This document shows, piece by piece, positions 8,675 through 18,172 of a stretch of DNA of 18,381 bases. Every line of letters begins with the position of its first letter. The stretch's first letter is position 1. The stretch lies in the NCBI GenBank assembly GCA_902984215.1, contig CADWAF010004164.1, forward strand, positions 1 to 18,381, in the 5' to 3' direction. The position numbers and the translations under genes are program-made. The DNA is from Willaertia magna. Its lineage: Eukaryota > Heterolobosea > Eutetramitea > Acrasida > Naegleriidae. Below the pieces are notes generated by a model. That model searched no databases. It saw only the letters and a list, made by a program, of their open reading frames with translations, and was not told where the DNA came from.

Positions 8675-11600
8675 ATGACAGAACACACCAAAAAACTACA
8701 ATTTCTGGCATCAACAACAATGTCATCAATACCACTAATAACAATAATAATAACAACCATCCTAATCTTCTTTTCTTCTTCCTTTATTTATTCCTTTCAG
8801 TTACCATTAGAAGATCCCAACGATCACTTTAAAGTTACATTAACAAATAACTCACCAATCCAAAGAACAACAAACACTTATTTTATAAATAATGGAAACA
8901 GACCTTTTCAATTTAGATTTAATATTAAACCACCACCTTTCTATTCAACATTTCCATCTGGATATTTAAGTAATTTATCAATTAAAGGATGTGGTATTCC
9001 ATTAGATTTTACAAAATTATTTAATTATACATCCATTGCTACATCTTCAAATTTAGATAAATTTAATAATTTTATTTGTACAACTAATTATAATGTTCCT
9101 TCTTTAGAATTTTTTGTAAATATTTCACCATTAAATACAACAAATAATTTATTTCCATTAGGTGTTTTTAGATTTCCAATATTTTTTACGCCATCATTGA
9201 TTGGTTTACCAAAACCTATTGTAATGTTGGAATTACATATTGTAAGTGAAGAGACATTACAAAAATTATATAATATGAATAATGTTAGTAATTTATCTGT
9301 AGATTTTATTATGCCAAATCCAAAACAAGGATTTTTTGGTCCAAAGAATGATTCAAATACAAATACAAATATAGTTTCACCAATGTCTGTAGATAACTTT
9401 AATCATATTGAAATGACAAGTGACATTAACGAATTAATTTCTAATAGACCATATTTACTACGTCATAATTATAGACCACCTACAGCCGCTACTACCGCTA
9501 GTTCATTAACAAACATTGATGTTAACAGTTACAAAAGAACACTTTCACAAATAAATGATAGCCCACCTCCACCAGCAGCTGACATTATTGATCCAATTAC
9601 AGATAATCCTTACATTCCATCAAATAATCCAATTTATGTAACGGCTAAATTTAACGCGCCATTTATTAATGGATTAAAACCAGGTCAAAATCCTTATTTA
9701 TTTATTTGGCAATTAAGTAAGATTGATCCAGTCACAATGATGGAAAGTGATGAATATTTACAAAAAAATAATTTTCAAACTCCACCAAAACAAAATGCTT
9801 TACAAAAAAGTATTTTAGGATTATCAGTTGACAGAAAAATGGATGTAAATTTTATTTGGAGATTATCAGTTACAATTTTTACATCTTTTAATGAATTTAT
9901 TTATAGAAAAGAATCTTATTTTAGTACACCACCTGATATACAACCTGTGCAATCCTTAATAGGAGGTTTATTATTACCATTAATTAGCGTTTCACCACCA
10001 ATTGGTAAACAATTAGATTTATTTACATTTTCATGTTCTGCTTTATATTTTAATAATATTTTTAGAGATGGTTCTGTAAAGAAAGCTGACGTTGAAATTT
10101 CATTTGCAATTACAAAAGATGATATTGGTGATTTACAAAAAATTAATTTATCAAATCTTTTTGAAAGGGTTATGAAAATTACACCATTTTCTAAAAATTT
10201 TACACAAAATGCAATTTTACCAAGTAGTGTACCTATTGAGGTTGTAAGGAAAGTTATAAATTTAAATTTATTAACAAATGATAATTATAAATTAAATATT
10301 CTAATGTTAGTTAAAGATATTAATTTTGGTACTTTAAAAGTTTTTCAATTAAATAGAGGTGTAGTTGTTGCTTCAATTGAACCAAATATAATTTTAAATT
10401 TATTAAAAACTAAATTAGTTAATTTATATACTTTAAAAAGTGTTACTAGAGGGGTTTTACAAGATCCAAATATAGAATTTAAATTAGATTTATTAAAAAC
10501 TGTTTTAAAACAATTACAAAATTATATAGATAATGATTTAAATAAAGATGATGAAGAAAGTATAAATGATATTACTTTAATTTTTGAAGAATTAACAAGA
10601 AATATTACAACGCAAGGTGTTGGAGATAGCGCAGATGTTTTACAACGAACAATTTTAAAATTTATTTCAATAATTAATTCAAATATTAAAGAAACATTAC
10701 CTAATTCAAATAATTTAAATAATGGTATAATGTTTAATTCAATGTTACCAATTACAATGAGATATCCTTCCATTTTAAGAAAAATTATAGATACTTTAAC
10801 AAATATACAAAAATTTTCAAATAATAATAATAATATTAAAATAATTAAAATTATAAAACAATTAACTGCTTCATGTGCTGGAAGTATGTATCCACAAGAA
10901 GAGAAAACATGGACATCTGACACTTTCTATTACAAAATGAAGAAAGATTATGCAATGAATTTAAATTCAAGTATGATGAATGCTGAAGATTTAAATAACG
11001 TTAACTTGCCAAGTGAATTACCTAATTCAATGTATAATTCTTCATCTAGTAGTGAAGATATTTATGGAATGGAGTTAATTAGTTATTTAGAAAATCCAAT
11101 TGCGAATAGTAGTGTAAATAGTACAACATTTATTTCAAATGTTGTATCAAATGTAATTTCTTTTACAATGACATATGACAGTGGTGATAGTGTAACTTTA
11201 CAAAATTTAACGGATCCAATTATTTTACAATATACAATTAATAATGAAAATTTATCTAAAAATAATTTAACAAATTTTGAAAAGAATTATAAATGTAAAT
11301 ATTATGATGAAGATTTAGATATTTGGAGAACTGATGGATGTTCTTTAAGTTCCATTGTAACAAACAATACGTTTACAACAATTTATTGTAAATGTAATCA
11401 TACAACATTATTTGCCGCTTTTGAAGAATTTACGGATACTTCAAAATTAACAAAAGAAGAAAAAACAAATTATACAATTTTATGGTCTTTTGAGATATTT
11501 GTTGGATCTTGTTTTATAATTATAAGTTTAATTATTTTAATTTTAACAATTATATTTAGAAAGAAACAACCATTAAAATCTAAATTTATTGTTCCTATTT

Positions 11601-13030
11601 TAGGTATGATTACTATAATATTTGATTCATTATTTACATATATTATAAAAAATATTGTAAATTTTATAATGTTATATAACTCTTCTATTTTTACAAAAGA
11701 ATTAAATATTATAATTTATATTTCAGTTACAATAACAAGTTTATGTTTCTGTACAACAGTTTTAACATTTTTAATTCAAGTTATACGTTATCATTTATTA
11801 AGAAATTTATATTTATTTATGCCATCAACTATCCAATCAATTGAAGAATTTAAAAAAGACAAAAGATTAAAAACTTTAAGGTTTTTAACTAGTAAATTAT
11901 TTTATATTTTATGTGTTTTATTAATTTTATTTATTGTTTTAAGTTATTTTGTAACAGTTTCAGTAATTAGAATTGTTGATTTAGAATTAAATTTGAGTTT
12001 AATTTCTCCAAATAGTTATACAATTATAATGTCAGCATTTATGGGTTTTATTTTAGTAATTACTTTAATTTTAACATTTACAATTTTTATTATTGATTTT
12101 ATTTATCATGGTTGTTTACAAAAAGAAGAAGAAGAAAACTCAACCAATCAAAATAATGACATCTCTACAGTTGACAATAATAACAATAATAATACAATTA
12201 AATCTTTAAAGAAATTTAATTTACAAAACTTAAAATTACCAAAATCAAATATCTTTAAAAAATTCTTTATACAACAAGATCCTTTAATTTTTAGATTAGA
12301 AACTTTCTTTTTTATTATTTGTTTAACAATTTTATTAATTTCATACATTTCTGGAATGATAAGTACTGGATTTTTAACTGAAGAAAATACTTTAAATTTT
12401 ACAAATACAACTTCTTTATCAATAGATTTTATTTTAAGTATTGTAAAACTTGTAACGAGTGTAATTTATTATATCTTTTATATTTTAGTTTTTGGCGGGA
12501 TTTCACTTTTATTTACTTTTAAAAATATTAAAAGAAAGAAAGAACAAAAACAAGAAGAAGAAGAAGATTTAAATGAAATTGAAGAGATTATGAAAGATAA
12601 GTTTGGTTTACCGCTATTTGAAGATTTTGCTAGAAAAGAATTTTCTTTGGAAAATCTTTCATGTTATTTTAGTATTAAAGATTTATTAGAAAATTGTAAA
12701 GTTACACAACAATTGACAAGTGACATTTTAGAAAAATTTAAAAACTATAAAATAATGTATTTATCATCAAGTAGTTCATTAGAAGTAAATTTCCCAGGTG
12801 TTTTAACAAAATCATTTATTAATCATTTAGATATTTTACAAAAAGAAGAAAATAATTTAGATTCTTTTAATCAAATGAAAATTATTTTAGATAAAATGTA
12901 TTCTGAAACTTTAAAGAATTTAATTGATACTTATTCTAGATTTGAATCTACAGATTTATTTGAAGTTTGGAAAGCTTTTAATGATCAAAGAGAATTAATG
13001 TCAAATCAAGTTGGAATTCAAATTGTTTAA
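8675..13030 (+). CDS. REJ-like/GPS/7TM receptor with C-terminal RGS domain
   Basis: Intronless, 1451 residues from the first in-frame ATG. A hydrophobic segment at about 19-41 is a signal peptide or anchor (Met16 is an alternative start). A large, Asn-rich ectodomain with many N-x-S/T sites follows. Part of it (from about 426, GGLLLPLISVSPPIGK then FTFSCS near 454) resembles REJ modules of polycystin-1. A GPS motif lies at about 874-917: CKYYDEDLDIWRTDGC then YCKCNHTTLFAAF, with the His-Thr-Thr (909-911) expected at the self-cleavage point. Seven hydrophobic helices span about 937-1280, with QPLKS at 965-969 and DPLIFR at 1202-1207. Residues about 1308-1440 are an RGS domain: Asn1327, Asn1372, Asp1418 and Arg1422 line up with RGS4 residues that contact G-alpha. 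Likely a plasma-membrane receptor that can also switch off its own G protein. 7TM/GPS/RGS is well supported; REJ is tentative. Confidence 0.88.
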   Translation: MTEHTKKLQFLASTTMSSIPLITIIITTILIFFSSSFIYSFQLPLEDPNDHFKVTLTNNSPIQRTTNTYFINNGNRPFQFRFNIKPPPFYSTFPSGYLSNLSIKGCGIPLDFTKLFNYTSIATSSNLDKFNNFICTTNYNVPSLEFFVNISPLNTTNNLFPLGVFRFPIFFTPSLIGLPKPIVMLELHIVSEETLQKLYNMNNVSNLSVDFIMPNPKQGFFGPKNDSNTNTNIVSPMSVDNFNHIEMTSDINELISNRPYLLRHNYRPPTAATTASSLTNIDVNSYKRTLSQINDSPPPPAADIIDPITDNPYIPSNNPIYVTAKFNAPFINGLKPGQNPYLFIWQLSKIDPVTMMESDEYLQKNNFQTPPKQNALQKSILGLSVDRKMDVNFIWRLSVTIFTSFNEFIYRKESYFSTPPDIQPVQSLIGGLLLPLISVSPPIGKQLDLFTFSCSALYFNNIFRDGSVKKADVEISFAITKDDIGDLQKINLSNLFERVMKITPFSKNFTQNAILPSSVPIEVVRKVINLNLLTNDNYKLNILMLVKDINFGTLKVFQLNRGVVVASIEPNIILNLLKTKLVNLYTLKSVTRGVLQDPNIEFKLDLLKTVLKQLQNYIDNDLNKDDEESINDITLIFEELTRNITTQGVGDSADVLQRTILKFISIINSNIKETLPNSNNLNNGIMFNSMLPITMRYPSILRKIIDTLTNIQKFSNNNNNIKIIKIIKQLTASCAGSMYPQEEKTWTSDTFYYKMKKDYAMNLNSSMMNAEDLNNVNLPSELPNSMYNSSSSSEDIYGMELISYLENPIANSSVNSTTFISNVVSNVISFTMTYDSGDSVTLQNLTDPIILQYTINNENLSKNNLTNFEKNYKCKYYDEDLDIWRTDGCSLSSIVTNNTFTTIYCKCNHTTLFAAFEEFTDTSKLTKEEKTNYTILWSFEIFVGSCFIIISLIILILTIIFRKKQPLKSKFIVPILGMITIIFDSLFTYIIKNIVNFIMLYNSSIFTKELNIIIYISVTITSLCFCTTVLTFLIQVIRYHLLRNLYLFMPSTIQSIEEFKKDKRLKTLRFLTSKLFYILCVLLILFIVLSYFVTVSVIRIVDLELNLSLISPNSYTIIMSAFMGFILVITLILTFTIFIIDFIYHGCLQKEEEENSTNQNNDISTVDNNNNNNTIKSLKKFNLQNLKLPKSNIFKKFFIQQDPLIFRLETFFFIICLTILLISYISGMISTGFLTEENTLNFTNTTSLSIDFILSIVKLVTSVIYYIFYILVFGGISLLFTFKNIKRKKEQKQEEEEDLNEIEEIMKDKFGLPLFEDFARKEFSLENLSCYFSIKDLLENCKVTQQLTSDILEKFKNYKIMYLSSSSSLEVNFPGVLTKSFINHLDILQKEENNLDSFNQMKIILDKMYSETLKNLIDTYSRFESTDLFEVWKAFNDQRELMSNQVGIQIV

Positions 13031-13131
13031 AATGTTAACTATTTGATTATTTTATTGTAATTTTTTGTATTTTATAATTTTATTGTTTTATGATGGGTCA
13101 CTGTTAATGAACTGCCAATTAAAAAAATTGA
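13031..13131 (+). promoter_or_regulatory. Short spacer between the two receptor genes
   Basis: Only 101 bases separate the stop of the first receptor from the ATG of the second. TTGTAA at 13055-13060 is a candidate 3'-end signal. The more complex stretch ATGATGGGTCACTGTTAATGAACTG-like sequence near 13090-13113 would have to hold the promoter of the second gene unless the pair is transcribed together. Confidence 0.4.
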
Positions 13132-15763
13132 ATGACCAAGTCACTGGCTGTCTCTAGGGTGACGTTTCTGCTTTCACTTGTTACTTGCCTCTTTCTTGCG
13201 AATTGCATCTCATTCTTTGGTAGTATTAACACCAACAATGAATATTCTTATTTTAGTAGTAATAATGCTTTTGTGCACGCCATTCCAATTTATGATGCAA
13301 GCGGAACCTATGCATTTCCATGTTTCACTTCAACAACTAATGCTTTTACAAGTAGTGACAATGAGAAGAACAATAACAACAAGGAAGATATCTTTTACTA
13401 TTTAAAATTAACTACACCTGGTAATAAATCAGAAAATTTAGAAAATAAACACGGTTCCTTATTATGGGAATGTCATAACAGAAATTGTACAACTTATCCT
13501 AATGCAATACAGGTAGTAAGATTAATGATAACTACACCATATTTATTAGAAGATAACGTTAATTTCTTTGTTGGAATACTACCAAAAAAAGAAAATAATC
13601 TTTTGAAATTCATTGAAAATCATTACAATGACAATTATATTGATTTTAATGAGATTTTACCTTATTTAAAACATTCTACATTTTATGCAATGTTACCTTA
13701 CAATATTTTTAGTATAAAACTCTTTTATTTACCGTCAAGTGATCAAGTGAAAACCGTAAATACTAACGGGATCGTAAATTTAACAAACGAAACGGATTTA
13801 GTTTACAATCATTGGTTAGATACAGATCAATTGAATACAACAAATGGTTTTAAAATTTCAGAATTCCTTTTTTCAACAACTTTTACAAATCTTGGAACTA
13901 CAAGAACTATGTATATTCCATTTTTGGAAAAAATTGACAGTTATCATTCTTACAATAACTTTTCTACAAAGATAGATTTAAATGGAAGTGATTTTATAAA
14001 TATTCCGTGGGAAGAGGAAATTACAATATTTTCATTTGTGGCAAATGATTTTATTTTTGAAGAAAATAGTTTATTACAAAATTTACCAATTAGTATTTCT
14101 TTTTTACGTGGTTTTACTACTACTTTACAAAAATCAATTTCCATTACAAAATTGAATGAAAATGAAAATATTGTAAAGACAGATAGAGTATGTGAAAATG
14201 ATCCAACTTATTTAATTACAAAATCTCTTATTTACTCAACTGCCACAATTTCATATTTTTTTATTTTTTTAGCATTAATTACATTACCTTTATTATTAAT
14301 TTATTGTAAAGAACAACCATTAAAAAGTAGAATATTTGTCCCATTTTTTGGTATATTTTCTATCATTTCATCAAATATACCATTAAATTATAATATTTTA
14401 GAGATTGTTCATTCTTCTTTATTTTTCATTAGAGATATTATATCATCAACTTTTTATATAATTTCAATAAGTTTATTAGTAATTCAATTTTTAAGATATT
14501 TTTATATGAGATCTATTTATAGTAAAGTAAGTATATATTATTCTTTAGATATTTTACAATTATTTTACAATTTTTTTTACAAAACATAAATAGATTAATA
14601 AAGATTCTAAAATATCTAAAATGCATAGAATTATAACATCTAGATTAACATATATATTATTTTTATTTAGTATAATATTTATTGCAAGTTTATATATTAT
14701 AATTAATTTTTCAATATTAATTCCAAATTATAATGTGAATGGTGTTGGAGATGACGTTGCATTGTATACAAAAATAGTTTTAATTATTTTAATATTTTTA
14801 ATTTTAACATGTTGTATAGTGATTGACATTTTTGTAAATTTTAAAAGTTTTTTAAAACAATTTAAAAAATTTTATACATTTAATGATCCATTAGCATTTC
14901 GTAAAGAATTATTATTTATTTTACCAACTGCAATTTGTTTTGGAATAAGAGTACCATTAAATTTAGAATTAAATAATTATACATTTTCAGAGATTTTAGG
15001 TTATCATTTAATGGAAGTTAATAATTATAAATGTATTTATGCTTTTTTAGTTATTTTTGAAATATTTTCAAATTTATTTACTTTAATATTTTTATGTGGT
15101 TGGATTCCACTATTTTTAACAATTAAACAAACAATACAAAAAAATTTAAAAAGAAATTATAAATTTATATTTTTACCACAAAATTATTTATTACAAAATC
15201 TTTACAAAAAAATTACAAAGAAAGAAAGAGAAGTACAAGATGAATTAGATAAATTATTAACAAATAAAGAAGGACATTTATTAATGGAAGAATTTTGTAG
15301 AAATGAATTTTCTTTTGAAAATATTTTATTATATGATAATTTAAAATTAATTTTAAATAATAAAAAGAGAAAAGATATTTATTTTTGTTTAAATAATTTT
15401 ATTAAAGTTGGAAGTGAAAATGAAATAAATATTCCTTCTAAATTAAGAAATACTTTAATTAGAGAAATTGAAAAGCTAAAAGATGAAGAAGATAAATTAA
15501 AAGAACAAACACAACATCAACAACAAATAAAAGAAGATGATAAAACAACTTTAATGATTGACAGTAACAACAAGAATGATCATGAACTATTACTGGATAG
15601 TACGTTTATAATGAATAAAGAATTAAGTGAGGCGTTTGAAGAGTTGTATAATGAAATGTTAATTAATTTGGGAGATACTTTTAGTAGATTATGTTTAAGT
15701 AATGAATATGAAGAGTTATGTGATAAATGGAAGTATGAGGAAAAGGCTGGATTACAATTGTAA
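13132..15763 (+). CDS. 7TM-RGS receptor, short tandem paralogue (two exons)
   Basis: Exons 13132-14526 and 14594-15763 encode 854 residues. The ATG at 13132 opens a clear signal peptide (VTFLLSLVTCLFLANC, about 10-26). The ectodomain, about 340 residues, has several N-glycosylation sites but no C-x-C-N-H GPS motif. Seven hydrophobic helices run from about 365 to 645. It shares with the preceding gene the loop EQPLKSRIFVP (QPLKS at 395-399), a Q..RY motif at the end of helix 3, the junction KDSKISKMHRIITSR, and DPLAFR at 563-568. The cytosolic end is an RGS domain with Asn708, Asn744, Asp826 and Arg830 at the G-alpha contact positions, interrupted by a Gln/Asp-rich insert (about 770-800). Probable G-protein-coupled receptor with built-in GTPase-accelerating activity; ligand unknown. 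It follows its relative by 101 bp, a tandem duplication that then diverged strongly. Confidence 0.86.
14527..14593 (+). other. Intron of the second receptor gene
   Basis: GTAAGT donor at 14527 and AATAG acceptor ending at 14593, 67 bp, phase 0. Without splicing the frame ends at 14589. With it the product reads ...MRSIYSK/INKDSKISKMHR.., aligning with KKDKRLKTLRFLTSK of the first receptor. A phase-1 alternative (GTATAT at 14531 to AAG at 14603) also keeps frame but aligns worse. Confidence 0.82.
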
Positions 15764-17494
15764 AATTGTTAAATGAATAAAATAAATATACAGCACTACA
15801 TGTCAAATTGTAATGACATTACAACTCATCATCTCAATTATTCTTATGGGATAGGATTTAAGTACAAGTATTTAAATATATCAACACTAATACAATATAA
15901 TTTATTTAAGATTTTATGGTTAATATATTTATTATAAAGAACTTTGTAGAGAGATATTGTAAATTTGTAAAAAATTAATAGATTAAATAATAAAATTTGG
16001 TACCTATATTTTATATATAAGTAGTATTTTAACAATTAATAATAATAATTTTATTCACATAAAATTTTTTTTTATATTTAAATAATAATAAAAATTGTTT
16101 AATTTATAATAATAAAAAAAATAAGGTAATTTAAAAAAAAAAATTATAACAATTAATAATAAAAAAGAATTTTAAATATAAGTTAAATTGTAAAGAAAAA
16201 GTTTTAAATAAAAATATTTAATAAATATAATATTTTTATTTAGTTTATTTTAATCATTTTTATAATTTTTTTAAACTTTTTTTTAAAATATTTTAATAAA
16301 ACTTAAATAATTTTTATCTAATTTTCAATTTAAAACTATTTAATGATGTTTTTAATAATAATATAATTTATAAATATTTATATTTAAAACAATTGCAAAA
16401 TATTAATAAAAATAATAAATAAATATTATTAATTTTATTACAAAATAATAATCAATTATTAAATTTAATAATTTATTTATAAATATATAAAATAATATCA
16501 ACATTTCATTACTCTATAAAACATTATATTAAAAAAATTTTAAAAAATAATTTTAATATTAAAAAAATTATTATATAAGAAAATTTATATAAAAAAACAT
16601 ATTAATTTAAATAACATATATAATAATAAAAGAATTTAATAAAATTTATAATAAATTTACATTATTATATATAATTTATAAAAATAAAAATAAAAACATT
16701 AAAAATAAAATAAAATTTTATAAATTAAAAAAAACATAAATTATTAGTGATTATATAAAAAATTAGTTATATATAAAATTATTATTATAAAAAATTATTT
16801 AAAATTTCAAAAAAAGTATTGTTTTTAAAAAATTAAATATATTTTATTTAGTAACAAAATTAATTTTAATTTAAATTATTCAATCAATATTTTAAATTTA
16901 AATCACTCTACATTTAATATTTATAATAATATATATTTTAAAATACAATATTTCTATAAATTAAACAAATCATTATAGATATAAAAAAATTTAATTATAA
17001 TTAATTTAAACATTATAATATAATTAACAATATAAATATATTATTTGATTTAAAAATAAATTGATTATTAATTAAATAAATATAAATTTAAATAAATAAT
17101 TTATTATATTTAATAATTAATTAATATATATTAATAAATATATTTTTTATTTTTATTTTATAAATTTATTAGTTAAAATAAATAATAATAATAAATAATA
17201 AATAAAAATGTTATATTTTTTTTATTAAAGGGTTGTTCTTTTTTATAAAAATAAATTATAAAATATAACTCTAAATCTATTAATAACAAAATTAAAAATT
17301 CTTTAAAATTTAAAAAAATAATAAAATTTTAATTTTATTAATTAAATAACACCCAATGATTTAAAATTACCATTAATGTAAAAATAAGCATAATTAATTT
17401 AAGTTTAATTTTATATACTTATTTAAATTTTAAGTCAACAATTAAATTTATTAATCATGTAAAAATTTTTTAATTTTTGTTTATTATTTAAAAA
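15764..17494. other. 1.7-kb gene-free stretch, second AT desert
   Basis: Starts with the 3' flank of the second receptor, including the inverted repeat at 15808-15824. From about 16000 to 17450 it is nearly all A and T, with short AAT/TTA words and no meaningful reading frame. A few slightly richer words (for example AAAGGGTTGTTC near 17228) are isolated. I find no RNA gene, mobile element or repeat unit longer than short simple motifs. I could not show by eye that it is an inverted copy of the 7150-8340 desert. Confidence 0.6.
15808..15824 (+). repeat. 17-bp near-perfect hairpin after the second receptor gene
   Basis: TTGTAATG-A-CATTACAA: eight-base arms, perfectly complementary, around one A, 45 bases past the stop. 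It could be an RNA stem in the 3' UTR or a DNA palindrome. It includes the TTGTAA word found after every complete gene here. Confidence 0.5.
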
Positions 17495-17709
17495 TAAAAT
17501 TCTCTAAAATTGCTATTGCCTTTTCAACTTCTCTATTATTATGATATTGAAGTTTTTCTAAATAATCTAAACCTTGAGCTTCCTCAATTAAAGATACAAC
17601 AGTTTGACTGTAAAATATAAATTTGAGTAAGCGTTACTATAGCTTGTTTGTTTAACTTTTGTAATTTTTCATTAATTGATGGCAAATTGACCTCTTCGTT
17701 TTTATCCAT
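17495..17709 (-). pseudogene. Collapsed importin alpha pseudogene
   Basis: Read on the minus strand, it begins at an ATG (17709-17707) with MDKNEEVNLPS, matching the start of the intact gene ([11 protein letters not shown]). It then jumps through INEKLQ, a short KVKQ-region piece, 30 bases identical to 5349-5378 ([10 protein letters not shown]), and finally about 110 bases matching 6645-6758 ([13 protein letters not shown] then [12 protein letters not shown]). At least four internal deletions removed most armadillo repeats and all three intron sites. The last junction shifts the frame and a TGA follows, so only about 41 codons are open. Two junctions sit at short repeats in the intact gene (ATCA; TTACA), as expected for deletion by end joining. 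The position directly downstream of the cyclase mirrors the left-hand copy. Confidence 0.92.
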
Positions 17710-18172
17710 TTTTCACCACCACTAATTGATTGTTTATTGAGCTACATGACTGTTTGATTAAAACACTCTTCGATTAATTGTTGTAAATTTTAATAAATTC
17801 ATATTTACAATGAAATACTGTCCATTATATTTTCGTCATCAATATCAAGGGTATTGTTAACTACAGATTTGTTGATATCATTAATTGTATTGTTAATTGA
17901 AACAATGGCTGTAGAGTGATGTTTTGAATCTAACATATAAGTTGTTGTCAAACCTTTTCCCTTTACATTAATCTTTCTTTCTTCAAATTTATAACCCAAA
18001 TCATAAACTCTTTCATAAGTGCTTCTGCTTATTTGAATTCTTCCAGGTTCAGAAGTTGATTCCATTCTTGAGGCAACATTAACTGCATCACCCCATAAAT
18101 CAAAAGCAAATTTCTTCTTTCCAATAACACCTGCAACTACACTTCCAGTATTTAAGCCTATCCTTACATTTA
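17495..18172 (-). repeat. Inverted duplication, right copy (cyclase + importin alpha remnant)
   Basis: Minus-strand counterpart of the block starting at 4151. Here the cyclase end is intact and importin alpha is the dead member. The spacer between them (about 95 bases, including CTCAATAAA and GGTGGTGAAAAATGG) is also shared. The cyclase portion is the best-preserved arm, about 92 percent identical by eye over about 350 bases. Confidence 0.88.

Noticed and set aside
10522..10923. 133-codon minus-strand frame
   Set aside because: It lies opposite the first receptor gene, reads as mirror low complexity and has no domain.
14590..14620. Frameshift or gene split in the second receptor (two separate genes, 13132-14589 and 14621-15763)
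   Set aside because: A GTAAGT..AATAG intron (14527-14593) restores one frame and gives a continuous 7TM core aligning with the first receptor.
15844..16035. 63-codon minus-strand frame in the second desert
   Set aside because: It is composed of I/Y/K/L residues as expected from random AT-rich DNA.
17495..17709. Importin remnant as a retro-copied (processed) pseudogene
   Set aside because: The introns are absent only because the exons around them are absent too. The flanking spacer and neighbouring cyclase are shared, which means a DNA-level duplication.
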